Shown: positions 17,610 to 27,405, counted from the stretch's first letter. The stretch: DNA of 64,000 bases from Desulfosporosinus youngiae DSM 17734 (GCF_000244895.1 NZ_CM001441.1:3802226-3866225); one strand, 5' to 3'. Numbers and translations: made by a program. Notes: generated by a model not told the origin, from the letters alone.

Positions 17610-18914
17610 ATGGCCGTTTTTGATACAGGACCCATTGAAAACAGGGCTGTACCTCGTACAACCCAGCTAACCGTTCGCTTGTTCAATACCGGTAAATTAC
17701 CTGCACTTGTTGGGGTTGAAGCATATAGTATCAATCCGGCTGGAGATGGATTCGCCAGCGAAACCCTCTTTGCGGTCAATCTGGTTTCCCTTAATCCATT
17801 TGGTACTCCGGGTTCTAGTTTTACCGTAGATAACATTATTCCCAATCAGGATGTCTTTGGAGTCAGGGTTCTTACCAGCGGGCTTGGTGCCAATAACATT
17901 GCCATAACCATTTTGGAAAAAGGTTCGAATGGGCAGATTTTAAAGGAACATGTGCTGGAAGGGGAACTTTCTCAAATTCAAGAGCTTTTGTATGCCTATG
18001 TTTCAAATCCGTATTCTGATACCGTTATGATCATTAACACAGCAACGAATACTATATTGACTACGCTGTTTTTTCCACCCGGAAGCAATCCGGCAGGTAC
18101 AGCGTTTACCCCTGACGGTTCGTTAGCTTATATCGTAAATTATGGTAATAGTACTGTTACAGTCGTCGACACAGCAACGAATACATTTAAAACTACTATA
18201 ACCTTGTCCCCCGGAAGCAACCCTATATTAATTACTATAACGCCTGACGGTACAAGGGCTTATGTAGCCAATCGCTTGGCTTCTACAGTCTCTGTAATTA
18301 ATACGGCAACCAATACCATATTGACTACCATTATTTTACCTTCCGGAAGCAGTCCTGTAGGAATTGCGATTACCCCTGATAGTTTACAAGCTTATGTAGT
18401 AAATGAAGATAATGACACTGTTGCGGTAATCGACACTATAACGAATACAATAACAACTACGATTAATTTCCCTTCCGGAAGCAGGCCCGTATTAATTGCT
18501 ATTACTCCCAACGGTTCGCGGGCTTATGTCACGGGTTATCTTAATGATACCGTTACGGTAATTGATACAGCAACGAATACTATTCTAACTGCGATTACTT
18601 TACCTTCCGGCAGCGGTCCGGTAGGAATTGCAATTATCCCTGACGGTTCACGTGCTTATGTCACGAACGCAAGCAATGATACAGTTACAGTCATTAACAC
18701 GGCAACGAATACAATATTGACTACTATAGATTTACCTCCCGGAAGTGCTTCGGAAGAAGTTGAGATTACTCCCGACAATTCACGAGCCTATGTCGCGAAT
18801 ACGGGAATTAATTCCATTACGGTGCTTGATACGGCTACTAATGAGGTAATTGCTACTCTGCCGACCGGTGAACTTCCTGTTGATGTTGCGATTACACCAA
18901 TTCTTTTATTTTAA
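17610..18914 (+). CDS. YVTN-repeat seven-bladed beta-propeller protein
   Basis: The 434-residue protein has an N-terminal domain of about 125 residues with no known motif. Seven tandem repeats of about 43 residues follow (from about 128 to the end). Each repeat has the pattern AYVxNxxxDTVxVIDTATNTIxTTI and then GSxPxxIAITPDGS. Seven repeats fit one closed beta-propeller. No signal peptide, lipobox or LPXTG anchor is visible, although such proteins are often surface or exosporium associated. A good GGGAGG site precedes the ATG, and a strong terminator follows. The repeats are similar enough at DNA level to recombine. Confidence 0.85.
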   Translation: MAVFDTGPIENRAVPRTTQLTVRLFNTGKLPALVGVEAYSINPAGDGFASETLFAVNLVSLNPFGTPGSSFTVDNIIPNQDVFGVRVLTSGLGANNIAITILEKGSNGQILKEHVLEGELSQIQELLYAYVSNPYSDTVMIINTATNTILTTLFFPPGSNPAGTAFTPDGSLAYIVNYGNSTVTVVDTATNTFKTTITLSPGSNPILITITPDGTRAYVANRLASTVSVINTATNTILTTIILPSGSSPVGIAITPDSLQAYVVNEDNDTVAVIDTITNTITTTINFPSGSRPVLIAITPNGSRAYVTGYLNDTVTVIDTATNTILTAITLPSGSGPVGIAIIPDGSRAYVTNASNDTVTVINTATNTILTTIDLPPGSASEEVEITPDNSRAYVANTGINSITVLDTATNEVIATLPTGELPVDVAITPILLF

Positions 18915-18947
18915 AAGGATATTCATAGTATCTGCAACTTTAGCCGC

Positions 18948-19000
18948 AAGCCGCAGATGCTGGGCGATGTAAATCACCCAGCATCTGCGGCTTCATTTTT
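18948..19000 (+). terminator. Terminator of the propeller-protein gene
   Basis: A 17-bp perfect stem beginning AAGCCGCAGATG (18948-18964 with 18977-18993) is followed by CATTTTT. The T tail runs into the first degenerate CRISPR repeat. Confidence 0.8.
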
Positions 19001-19226
19001 CAATCTACGCTCCCATGAGGGAGCGACCTTCCGGCAGCAAGTGCAGCAACCCTTGAAGCTATTTCAATCCGCGCTCCCATGTAGGAAGCGACATGTTAAT
19101 ATTTACTCCGATCAAACTGTGACCCTTATTTCAATCCACACTCCCATGTAGGGAGCGACATCCGTAGCAAAATGCCGGCCGCATCATTAGTCGGATTTCA
19201 ATCCACGCTCCCATGAAGGGAGCGAC
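18997..19226 (-). CRISPR. Small decayed CRISPR array 1 (four repeats, three spacers)
   Basis: Repeats lie at 18997-19027 (one base short), 19061-19092, 19128-19159 and 19195-19226. All are mutated versions of the 32-bp type I-C repeat of the main loci (pattern ATTTCAATCC ... GGGAGCGAC). Spacers are 33-35 bp. The sequence after the last repeat, GCAAAAATCAGGAAA, matches the start of the leaders at 34.5 and 45.8 kb, so the leader end is on the right and transcription would be leftward. The leader then diverges, and there are no cas genes next to it. Probably inactive in adaptation, but possibly still processed in trans. Confidence 0.85.
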
Positions 19227-19338
19227 GCAAAAATCAGGAAACAACCCTATCCTTGCATTTCTACATATTTAATAGAATTCTGCCGCGGCAGCATGGGCAA
19301 AAGAGTATAGACCAAAGAGAGCAGTACTAATATTCTTA

Positions 19339-19375
19339 CAAAAAACATGGAAACACTTATGCAAAGCGTTTCCAT
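19339..19375 (-). terminator. Terminator of the glcD-glcF unit
   Basis: On the minus strand a 12-bp stem (ATGGAAACGCTT / AAGTGTTTCCAT, one G-U) with a 5-nt loop is followed by GTTTTTTG, 23 bp after the last stop codon. Confidence 0.75.
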
Positions 19376-19397
19376 CATGCTAACTATTTAGAAGGTT

Positions 19398-20687
19398 TCA
19401 ATTCTTCTTACCGGCCCGATAAGACTCAGCCAGGATTTGAACCGTATGCAATACTTCTTCGTCAAATCCGGCATTCTCCACCCCGCTTTGCAGCTGCAGC
19501 CGGCAAGCCGGACAACCCGTTGCTACGGTATCCGTATGGGTCATCTGGATATCTGCTGTTTTACGATCAGAAATCTGTCCGGAGAGATCCGGGTGGATAA
19601 GGCTGAATGATCCTGCCATACCGCAACAGCGGCCCGGCTCTTTCATTTCAACCAATTCCACACCGGGGATGCTTTTTAAAATCTCCCGGGGTTCCTTACT
19701 AATCCCCTGTCCCCGGTTTAAGTGGCACGGTTCATGATAGGTCACTTTACGCGCTACCCGGCCCAAACCTTCTTTCTTAAAGGGAACTTGATGAATCAGA
19801 AACTCAGAAATATCATAGGATTTTTTAGCCCATTGATCCGCCAGGGCTTTAAGTTCGTGATCATTTTCCAGCAGCTCTCCAAAAACATGCTTCCAGGCAG
19901 TACCACCTGAAGAACAGGCTACCACTAAGGCATCCGCCCCCACCTTCTCAAAGGCCCGCAAATTGCGTTTGGCCAAAGTCCGTGCTGAATCCACATCCCC
20001 ATTGACCGAGGCCGGGATACCGCAACAAGCCTGAGACTTAGGAATAACGACCTCAATGTCATTTTCCCTAAGCACCTCGATCACCGCTTTACCGATGTCC
20101 GTGTAAAAATAGTTAATCATGCAGCCCGTAAAGAACCCGACTCTCAGCTTAGGGTTTTTAACCTTGATCACTTCAGGGAACTGGGAACGCAAGGTCTTCT
20201 TGGCCAGCATGGGGAAGACTTTCTCTTTACCTATCCCCACATCCACGCGCATACGTGCCAATTTGCTGTGCCGGTTCGGTATGTTTTTTAAGGCAACACC
20301 CTGGAAAATACTTCCCGCCTTCATCCCAAAATCAAACACCCGTTGCATCTTCAAGGCAGTAAAGGCAATTTTTTTGGCCGACTGCAGTCCTTTTTTACGG
20401 ACGGCTTCCGCTCTTGCTGCCAGAATAATTTTATCGAACCGAACCCCACAGGGACAGTTGGTATTACAAGCCATACAGGTCGTACAAAGGGAAAAACGAT
20501 CCCCCATGCCCTTCGTCATCTCTATTTCGCCGGAGAGAATGAATTCCGCTAAACTGATTTTTCCCCTGGCAACTCCGACTTCCTGACGGGTTTCCTTGTA
20601 AATGGGGCATACCGCCATGCAATTTCCGCATTTCATACATTTATGGAGTTCTCCGGTAATCGAATCCAGTGAATCATATACGGACAC
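19398..20687 (-). CDS. GlcF-like iron-sulfur subunit of a 2-hydroxyacid dehydrogenase
   Basis: The 429-residue (Fe-S)-binding protein has two [4Fe-4S] ferredoxin motifs, CMKCGNCMAVCP (about 17-28) and CTTCMACNTNCP (about 68-79), then two CCG cysteine-rich domains with QACCGIP near 225 and GRCCGMAG near 355. This is the architecture of glycolate oxidase subunit GlcF and related lactate dehydrogenase partners. It passes electrons from the flavoprotein to the chain or a ferredoxin/quinone acceptor. It begins 3 bp after the flavoprotein gene ends, so the two are co-translated. Next to the CoA-transferase/dehydratase genes it is inferred to oxidise or form a 2-hydroxyacid such as lactate. Confidence 0.87.
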   Translation of the reverse strand: MSVYDSLDSITGELHKCMKCGNCMAVCPIYKETRQEVGVARGKISLAEFILSGEIEMTKGMGDRFSLCTTCMACNTNCPCGVRFDKIILAARAEAVRKKGLQSAKKIAFTALKMQRVFDFGMKAGSIFQGVALKNIPNRHSKLARMRVDVGIGKEKVFPMLAKKTLRSQFPEVIKVKNPKLRVGFFTGCMINYFYTDIGKAVIEVLRENDIEVVIPKSQACCGIPASVNGDVDSARTLAKRNLRAFEKVGADALVVACSSGGTAWKHVFGELLENDHELKALADQWAKKSYDISEFLIHQVPFKKEGLGRVARKVTYHEPCHLNRGQGISKEPREILKSIPGVELVEMKEPGRCCGMAGSFSLIHPDLSGQISDRKTADIQMTHTDTVATGCPACRLQLQSGVENAGFDEEVLHTVQILAESYRAGKKN

Positions 20688-20689
20688 GA

Positions 20690-22078
20690 TCAGTCCCTCC
20701 TTACAATCTTCCCAGGGTTCAGCAAATAGTTGGGATCCAGGGCTTCTTTAAGGCGCCGCAAGGCTGCCACCCCTGCTTCCCCAAATTCCCGGTTCAGATA
20801 TTTCATTTTTGCAATACCAATCCCATGTTCACCGGAAAGGGTTCCGCCCAGGGCCAGCGCCGTTTCGAAAATCTCATCCACTGCCAGGTGCACTCGTTTC
20901 ATTTCTTCTGCTTCCCGTTCATCGGTTAAAATGGTGGGATGCAGATTTCCGTCTCCCGCATGCCCGAAGGTAGCAATTTGCAGATTGTGTTTTATGGCAA
21001 TTCGACGGATGGCTTTAATCATATCCGGAATTTTACTCCGGGGAACGGTGGCATCTTCAAGTACGGTGGTCGGCCGTTTTTGAGCGAGAGCAGGCAGGGC
21101 GCTGCGGCGAGCCAGCCACAAAAGGTCGCGCTCTTTATCATCTTTAGCTATGTTTACCTGAACGGCTCCTTCTACTTTCAGAATTCGTTCCACCAAAACA
21201 GCTTCCCGTTGGACAACTTCCTTGTAGCCGTCCACTTCACATAAGAGGACTGCTTCCGCGTCCATGGGGAGTCCCGCATGGACAAAGTTTTCCACGGTCT
21301 GAATCGTCACATTATCCAGGATCTCCAGGGTCGCCGGAATAATTTTATTGCGAATAATGGCTGCGATGGCCCTCCCGGCTTTATCAAGGTCATCAAAGAC
21401 CGCCAAAATGCTCTTACGTGCTTCCGGAGCCGGAATTAATTTGACGATTATTTCAGTGATAATTCCCAAGGTTCCTTCAGCCCCGGTAAAGAGAGCCACT
21501 AAATCATACCCGGTCACGTTCTTGACCGTTTTTCCGCCCCAACGAATGACTTCTCCATTGGCCAGGACTATTTGCAAGCCCATAATATAATGTTTGGTTA
21601 CACCATATTTCAGGCCGCGCAATCCACCTGAACACTCTGAAACCGAGCCGCCCATAGTTGCTGTGGTGACGGTGCCGGGGTCCGGCGGATACAATAAACC
21701 GTGTTTTGCCGCTTCATCATTGAGAGCCTGAATGATCACCCCAGGCTGAACGGTTGCCGTTAAATTATCCTGGTCTACTTCCAGAATTTTGTTGAGGTTG
21801 AGCATAGAGAGAACGATACCTCCTGCAATGGGAATCGTTCCCCCGCTAAGGTTCGTTCCGGAACCACGTGTATAAATAGGGACCTGGTAACGCAGGGCGA
21901 TTTTCACCACATCTGCCACCTGTTCAGTCGATAGAGGTGCAACCACGACATCCGGCTTATGATGTTTCATCGCCGCAGTTGCGTCATAAGCATAGGTCAA
22001 TAAGTCTTCCTGCTCTGTGAGGACATTTTCACGACCGAGCACTCGAACAAGTTCATCCAAAACTTCACGAGCTAACAT
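20690..22078 (-). CDS. GlcD-like FAD-linked 2-hydroxyacid dehydrogenase
   Basis: The 462-residue flavoprotein belongs to the FAD-oxidase C family (glycolate oxidase GlcD, D-lactate dehydrogenase). The FAD_binding_4 loop PIYTRGSGTNLSGG is near 71-84, the second FAD motif PPDPGTVTTATMGG near 136-149, and the C-terminal substrate-domain signature FGHAGDGNLHP near 370. It ends in LNPGKIV as is usual. It is the first gene of the pair, about 200 bp downstream of the dehydratase operon on the same strand. Stereospecificity cannot be read from sequence. Confidence 0.88.
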   Translation of the reverse strand: MLAREVLDELVRVLGRENVLTEQEDLLTYAYDATAAMKHHKPDVVVAPLSTEQVADVVKIALRYQVPIYTRGSGTNLSGGTIPIAGGIVLSMLNLNKILEVDQDNLTATVQPGVIIQALNDEAAKHGLLYPPDPGTVTTATMGGSVSECSGGLRGLKYGVTKHYIMGLQIVLANGEVIRWGGKTVKNVTGYDLVALFTGAEGTLGIITEIIVKLIPAPEARKSILAVFDDLDKAGRAIAAIIRNKIIPATLEILDNVTIQTVENFVHAGLPMDAEAVLLCEVDGYKEVVQREAVLVERILKVEGAVQVNIAKDDKERDLLWLARRSALPALAQKRPTTVLEDATVPRSKIPDMIKAIRRIAIKHNLQIATFGHAGDGNLHPTILTDEREAEEMKRVHLAVDEIFETALALGGTLSGEHGIGIAKMKYLNREFGEAGVAALRRLKEALDPNYLLNPGKIVRRD

Positions 22079-22185
22079 CCTTATACCTCCTTGTAACGCT
22101 TCGAATATGGCACGCCTGCCGGACCACTTAATTTCAATTAAAGGGAACCTTCACTAAAGAACTATCATTCTCTGCCGAACAAACA

Positions 22186-22220
22186 AAGGGGGAAGGGGCA
22201 CGAACACTACCTCTTCCCAC
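22186..22220 (-). terminator. Weak terminator-like hairpin after the dehydratase operon
   Basis: On the minus strand GGGAAGAGG pairs with CCCCTTCCC, followed by the modest T-rich tail CCTTTGTTTG. It lies between the dehydratase and glcD genes, so readthrough into glcDF is possible. Confidence 0.4.
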
Positions 22221-22274
22221 CACGGGCTGTAAACAAGCAACAAGAGATATAACTACGATCTATTAACTTAGAAA

Positions 22275-23393
22275 TCACAGCATTTCTCTAAAACTTTGAA
22301 CTCTGGTTTTAGTCTGTTCAAAGGAGGTTGGTTCCAGGTCAATTTCTATAAATAAGCTCTTAATTCCGGCTTCTTCAAACTGTCTGTAGTAGATTGGATA
22401 GTCAAATTCTTCAGGGTCACAGAACTTCATCATGCAAACCACAACGGCATCGGCCTTAGATGCTTTAACCATATCCATCAGCATGGGGCCTCTTGGTTTT
22501 TTCGCATCGACAGCCAGAGAACAACCATCGAATTCCTGCCACCATTTAGCCAAGCGATAGAGTGGGTCTGTCCCTGAGGGAACATCATTTCTGAACAGTC
22601 TGGATTCCTGGGCCAGGTCATCTGCCACAACAGCAAAACCGTTATCTTGCAAAATGTCCAATACTTCATTGGGTTCAGCCATAATGCCTGTCAAAACAAC
22701 CTTTTTGCCTGTAAAGGCTTCCACCGGTAACGCTTTAAGCTCTGCATTCAATTCTTTGACCAGAGCGGTATGTTTGGCTTTTTCCATAAAGAATCTGGCT
22801 TTGATAAGCGCATGACGTTTTACGGGATCAATAATGTTGGGATAATTAGCAGCTATCTCTGTAAATTCACGCATTACTTTACGATTTTCGTTATAAATTT
22901 CAATGCTTTGGTTAAGTGCCTCGTCTGTAATCTTAACATTCAGGATTTTTTCCAGTTTTTCACGCACAAGCCTATATTCCTCAGCAAGAAACTTATTGGC
23001 TGCTTCCAGTTTTCTGTTTTGAGGATGAGTTAAAACGATGACAGGGGAGGTTCCTTTCCATTTTTGGCTAAGACATTTTAAGGTGTCACAAGGAACAGGG
23101 AAAAGGACCGCTTCTAAATCGTCATAGACCCCTTCAAGCTGCATTTCCACCACGGATTGCATAATTGAACAAGCAAAGGGAGGCAAATAGGCCCGGGCCT
23201 TGGAAATACTCTTTTGTCCTCCCCAAATACCTACGGGCAGATACCCTGCGGCATGAATGATTTCTTCAGGAGCATAATAAGGCATAACCCCAACCGACCC
23301 TTTGCCGGTTTCTTTTTTATAATCTTCCATAGCCTGGCGGGGATTATTGGCAATGGACGTTAATTCACTGATAATCGTTTCAATTCTACTCAT
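22275..23393 (-). CDS. 2-hydroxyacyl-CoA dehydratase, beta-type subunit (HgdB/FldC family)
   Basis: The 372-residue protein is one half of the [4Fe-4S] heterodimer that removes water from (R)-2-hydroxyacyl-CoA by a ketyl-radical mechanism. Family landmarks are the N-terminal VMPYYAPEEIIHAAGYLPVG, the cluster-cysteine region PFACSIMQ and PVPCDTLKCLSQ, and the C-terminal VVVCMMKFCDPEEFDYP. The gene overlaps the partner subunit gene by 8 bp. Substrate (lactoyl-, 2-hydroxyglutaryl-, phenyllactoyl-CoA and others) is not decidable from the sequence. Confidence 0.88.
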   Translation of the reverse strand: MSRIETIISELTSIANNPRQAMEDYKKETGKGSVGVMPYYAPEEIIHAAGYLPVGIWGGQKSISKARAYLPPFACSIMQSVVEMQLEGVYDDLEAVLFPVPCDTLKCLSQKWKGTSPVIVLTHPQNRKLEAANKFLAEEYRLVREKLEKILNVKITDEALNQSIEIYNENRKVMREFTEIAANYPNIIDPVKRHALIKARFFMEKAKHTALVKELNAELKALPVEAFTGKKVVLTGIMAEPNEVLDILQDNGFAVVADDLAQESRLFRNDVPSGTDPLYRLAKWWQEFDGCSLAVDAKKPRGPMLMDMVKASKADAVVVCMMKFCDPEEFDYPIYYRQFEEAGIKSLFIEIDLEPTSFEQTKTRVQSFREML

Positions 23394-24654
23394 TGGAAAC
23401 TCCCTCCTTATTCTGCTTCATCATTTCATCTAAGGCCTGGATACGTGTATCAAACTGGGCAGGAGCAAAGTTACGAGGATCCGTTTGGTCCCCATCAAAG
23501 CTGACATAGGGTAAATGATTTTGTTTTTGGAGTATATCAGCCGTTTCGACATTGAGAAGACTCATGAGCTTACAGCTTCTGTTCTGATGATAAATAACCC
23601 CGTCACACTTTCCGCCGCTGATGACGTCACTAAGCACCTTAACTTTGTTATCGAGACAAGTATTGATATAAATTCTGGTATAAGCTTCCGCCATGGAACT
23701 CATATCCCCAGGTGTGTAGGTAAGATTCCACAAACCGGGATAAGCCGAACCTGTCATGATATTGCCCAGATTCTTTAAGCCTTTAAATGTATGGCCCAGA
23801 TGCGGCCAAACAGCTATGCCCTCCCAAGTTACACGCTTTTGTTCATTTCCTTTAAAGGCGTAGATACCGTTTTTGAGGTTTTCTTCAAGTTCATCGGCAA
23901 ACTTTTTAAAGGTAATTTCCGCGTAGTCTCTGCTTCTGGCACAAACGATCAGGGCCATATAGTTGAAAAGATCAAAACCATTTAAAGGAGATGGTTTATG
24001 TCCCGACAAAGCAGCAATTCTGTTCCACTGGGCCACAGAACGCTGGGTTTGTTCCTGTACTTTCAAAAATTTGTCGTAGTCGAATTTCCTGCCGCAAATT
24101 TCCTCAAGCTGAGTAATAGCCTCCTTAAACTGTTCCGCAATATAGTCCTTAGCATACTGGGGAATGGGCATGGTATGATTAAAGGGAACATCAATGATGA
24201 TGCAGGGAATATTTAATTCAACGGCAAGATTCTCATACCACTTAAGCAAGGTGTTGCAAATGTTGTTGCAGGTTATGACAAAATCGGGCAGCGGTATTCT
24301 GGCCGCCGGGGATTTTTCAAGCTTTTCCGGCGTTATTCCTGTTAAAGCCTCTTGTTTCAGAAGTTCCATATAACCCATATTGACTCTTGCATAGGAGCAA
24401 GTATCCAGGTTATAGCCTTTTTCATCGGCAACTTCCAGCACATCTAAGGCACCTTTTCTTGCCCCAATCCCCGCAGCATGTGTTTCAGGATAGATCATCG
24501 CCACATCCATAGCCACACAAAACTCCGAAGGAGCAACCGATGCAGACCAACAAACAAGTTTTCCTTCTTTTTTGGCCTGTCTCGCTTCTTCATACAATTC
24601 TTCCTGATAGAAACCTAACAATTCTTTGGCACTCATAGTTGTTGTATCCGTCAT
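23386..24654 (-). CDS. 2-hydroxyacyl-CoA dehydratase, alpha-type subunit (HgdA/FldB family)
   Basis: The 422-residue partner subunit. Cluster-binding regions of the family are seen as GKLVCWSASVAPSE near 32-45, CNNICNTLLKWYENLA near 130-145, and a C-terminal GGKCDGVIYHQNRSCKLMS near 345-363. It is preceded by the activator gene (18-bp gap) and overlaps the beta subunit gene, giving the order CoA transferase, activator, alpha, beta. This is the gene set of acrylate-type and reductive amino-acid fermentation pathways. Confidence 0.88.
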   Translation of the reverse strand: MTDTTTMSAKELLGFYQEELYEEARQAKKEGKLVCWSASVAPSEFCVAMDVAMIYPETHAAGIGARKGALDVLEVADEKGYNLDTCSYARVNMGYMELLKQEALTGITPEKLEKSPAARIPLPDFVITCNNICNTLLKWYENLAVELNIPCIIIDVPFNHTMPIPQYAKDYIAEQFKEAITQLEEICGRKFDYDKFLKVQEQTQRSVAQWNRIAALSGHKPSPLNGFDLFNYMALIVCARSRDYAEITFKKFADELEENLKNGIYAFKGNEQKRVTWEGIAVWPHLGHTFKGLKNLGNIMTGSAYPGLWNLTYTPGDMSSMAEAYTRIYINTCLDNKVKVLSDVISGGKCDGVIYHQNRSCKLMSLLNVETADILQKQNHLPYVSFDGDQTDPRNFAPAQFDTRIQALDEMMKQNKEGVSNE

Positions 24655-24672
24655 TTCCTATACCTCTTTTCT

Positions 24673-25491
24673 TTATTTATTAGCTCCCCTAACTTCTTCG
24701 AAGGCAACCATAACAGTTTCCATAACTTCTTCGAAGGCAAATATAGCAGCTCCAAGTGCAGCTGTAATTTGTGGATTAGGAGCTACAATGACCGGTTTTT
24801 TCAGTTCTTTGCTGATTGCTCTGACAACCCCTAAGTCCTTAGCAACGCCTCCGCACATCACGATGTCCTCTTCCACCCCACATCGATAGGCAAGTCCACA
24901 GGCTTTGCTAGCAACTGACTGGTGAACCCCTGCAATAATGTTCTCTTTAGCAACTCCGTTGGCAAGCTGAGATATTACCTCAGATTCTGCAAAAACTGTG
25001 CAAGTGCTGCTGACCGTGGCAGGTTCTGTTGCCCGGGCATCGTATTCCGCCATTTCATCAAGATTAACTTCCAGTACCCGCGACATAACATCGAGAAAAC
25101 GTCCTGTTCCGGCGGCACATTTATCATTCATAAAAAACTGCTTAACACAGCCTTTACTGTCAAGTTTAATGGCCTTAACATCCTGACCGCCAATATCAAT
25201 AATTAATTTTGCTGAAGGAACTAAAAAGAAAACTCCCTTAGCCTGACAACTGATTTCGCTGATTTGTTTGTGTGCTTCTTCCACAGACGATCTTCCATAG
25301 CCTGTAGCAATAATTTTAGCCATGTCTTGCAATGTAAGACCTGCTTTGGCAAGAGCTTCATCCAGTACACGTTTAGGTCCCGTAGAACCTGTTCCAATCT
25401 GAATAACTTCTCCGGCGATAATATTAACTCCATCTTCAAGGATTACAACCTTTGAGGATGAGGACCCAATATCAATCCCCATTGTAAACAT
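24673..25491 (-). CDS. 2-hydroxyacyl-CoA dehydratase activator (ATP-dependent, HgdC/FldI family)
   Basis: The 272-residue ASKHA-fold ATPase forms a homodimer with one bridging [4Fe-4S] cluster and injects the high-energy electron into the dehydratase. The phosphate-1 loop GIDIGSSSSK is residues 5-14. Cluster cysteines are Cys125 (NDKCAAGTG) and Cys164 (SSTCTVF), nearly the spacing known for HgdC. The adenosine motif CGGVAKD is near 217. It works catalytically and is extremely oxygen sensitive in known members, in line with an anaerobe. Confidence 0.92.
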   Translation of the reverse strand: MFTMGIDIGSSSSKVVILEDGVNIIAGEVIQIGTGSTGPKRVLDEALAKAGLTLQDMAKIIATGYGRSSVEEAHKQISEISCQAKGVFFLVPSAKLIIDIGGQDVKAIKLDSKGCVKQFFMNDKCAAGTGRFLDVMSRVLEVNLDEMAEYDARATEPATVSSTCTVFAESEVISQLANGVAKENIIAGVHQSVASKACGLAYRCGVEEDIVMCGGVAKDLGVVRAISKELKKPVIVAPNPQITAALGAAIFAFEEVMETVMVAFEEVRGANK

Positions 25492-25511
25492 AGCTTAATC
25501 TCCCTCTTTGC

Positions 25512-27068
25512 TTATTTTTTCAAGTTCATTAGTTCTTCACTAAAAAGTCTTGCGTCCATGAGCTTAAGTCCGCTGTCAATCTTAGGGGCAAAATCCATTA
25601 AATCGATAATTTGGGTTTGGATATCAATTCCAGGAGCAACTTCTATTAAGTTAAGTCCATCTTCTTTTAATTCAAATACAGCTCTTTCTGTAATATATAA
25701 AACCGGTTGTTTCGTTTTAACGGCATAATTTCCACTAAATGTAACTTGTTCAACTTCTTTAATAAATTTCCTTTGCCTGCCTTCTTGCTCGACTATTAGC
25801 TTGCCATCTTCAATTCTTTCTTTTAAGCCCCCGGCTGTAAATGTGCCGCAGAAGAATACTTTTTTGGCATTTTGGGTGATATTGATGAAACCACCGCAAC
25901 CTGGTATTTTGGGGCCAAATTTGCTGACATTAATGTTGCCCTGTTTATCACATTCAGCTAAGCCTAAAAATGCCATGTCCAGACCGCCGCCATCATAAAA
26001 ATCAAACTGACTATTTTGATCAATAATAGCGTCAGGATTTAAAGTAGCACCAAATCTGGCTCCGCCTTGAGGACTGCCTCCTATTGCCCCTGATTCAACT
26101 GTTAAGGTCATATAACTTGCTATTCCTTCTTCACTGGCAACTTGAGCAACATACTCAGGTGTTCCTACACCTAAATTAACAACGGTATTCTCTACCAATT
26201 CCATAGCTGCTCTTCTGCCAATAACCTTTTTAATACTTAATGGGGTCGTTTCAACGCCACCTTCAGGTGCTCTTGCTTCCCCGCAAAGTGCCGGGTTATA
26301 TTCATGTCCAACGCTTTGTTCGTGATCTTTCATATCAGCTACTTCTACAACAGCATGAACATAAATGCCAGGTATTTGAACCAGTCTGGGGTCTAAAGTA
26401 CCGCCTTTTACAACCTTTTCCACCTGAACAATGACTTTTCCGCCATTATTGATAACTGCCTGTGCTATAGATGTAACCTCAATAGTAGCTACTTCTTTTT
26501 CCAGGGTTACATTGCCATACTCATCCGCATAAGTACCTCTCAGGAAAGCGATATCTATAGGAAATGCTTTGTAGAAAAGCTTTTCTTCATTGCCAATTTT
26601 TATAACTTCTACTAAATCTTCTGTCGTCCTGGCGTTTATTTTACCTCCGCCATTTCTCGGATCAACAAACGTACCTAACCCAACATGGGTAATTGTGCCG
26701 GGCCTATGACCCGCAGCATCTCTGATAACATATTCCAAAGCACCTTGTGGTAAGTTATAACCTTCACACTTATTAGCCAGACACAGTTCGCCTAACTTCG
26801 GAGCAGTATTTAAATGACCTGCTATGACTCTTTTAACCAAACCTTCGTGAGCAAAATGATCACCGCCTGTGCCGTTCCTGCTGCCTTGTGATGCCGGATA
26901 AAACAACGTTATATTTTGAGGATAGCCGGTCCCTAAAAATTTCTTTTCTATAGCCTTAAAAAGTGCTTCCGGAAGACTATTTCCAACAAATCCACTTGTA
27001 CAAAGAGTGTCCCCATCTTTAACTAAATCTACAGCCTCTTCTGCTGTCAGAACGATAACCTTCTTCAT
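25512..27068 (-). CDS. Acyl-CoA:carboxylate CoA-transferase (propionate/lactate CoA-transferase type)
   Basis: A 518-residue fused alpha-beta family I CoA transferase. The alpha half has GDTLCTSGFVGNSLPEAL near 19-36, and the beta half has NLGVGTPEYVA near 292. The catalytic glutamate is probably in LTVESGAIGG near 325. It activates a 2-hydroxyacid to its CoA thioester using acetyl-, propionyl- or acryloyl-type CoA donors. First gene of the four-gene dehydratase operon, 20 bp before the activator, with GGAGG before its ATG. The leader 27069-27405 contains a GCCCCGC/GCGGGGC hairpin. Confidence 0.9.
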   Translation of the reverse strand: MKKVIVLTAEEAVDLVKDGDTLCTSGFVGNSLPEALFKAIEKKFLGTGYPQNITLFYPASQGSRNGTGGDHFAHEGLVKRVIAGHLNTAPKLGELCLANKCEGYNLPQGALEYVIRDAAGHRPGTITHVGLGTFVDPRNGGGKINARTTEDLVEVIKIGNEEKLFYKAFPIDIAFLRGTYADEYGNVTLEKEVATIEVTSIAQAVINNGGKVIVQVEKVVKGGTLDPRLVQIPGIYVHAVVEVADMKDHEQSVGHEYNPALCGEARAPEGGVETTPLSIKKVIGRRAAMELVENTVVNLGVGTPEYVAQVASEEGIASYMTLTVESGAIGGSPQGGARFGATLNPDAIIDQNSQFDFYDGGGLDMAFLGLAECDKQGNINVSKFGPKIPGCGGFINITQNAKKVFFCGTFTAGGLKERIEDGKLIVEQEGRQRKFIKEVEQVTFSGNYAVKTKQPVLYITERAVFELKEDGLNLIEVAPGIDIQTQIIDLMDFAPKIDSGLKLMDARLFSEELMNLKK

Positions 27069-27108
27069 AGTATGCCCTCCTCCAATGTTATCCTCAGTGA
27101 CTTAACCT

Positions 27109-27127
27109 GCCCCGCAAATTGCGGGGC
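27109..27127. repeat. GC-rich hairpin in the CoA-transferase leader
   Basis: Arms GCCCCGC and GCGGGGC flank AAATT, about 40 bp upstream of the CoA-transferase start. No U tract follows, so it could be a stability element. The rest of 27069-27405 has no gene. Confidence 0.45.
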
Positions 27128-27405
27128 ATTTGATATGAATAAAGAGACCCATCTGAATACCAGGCTAATTGAATATTCCGAAATCAATTAACTGAGTATG
27201 CTGCTAGTGCGTTCTTGACAAGTACTCAGAAGGGTCAATTTTCTGTTTTAATTCAAACATGAATATGATATAATAGTATTGTCCCTGTCTTATGTAACTG
27301 AGGAAAAAATGCTTTAATTTCACTTATAGGTGATATTAGAGGTGTAATAACAGCGACGTTATAGGGACGTGTATTCATGTTGCAAACTATTGGGCAGGAG
27401 TTTTC

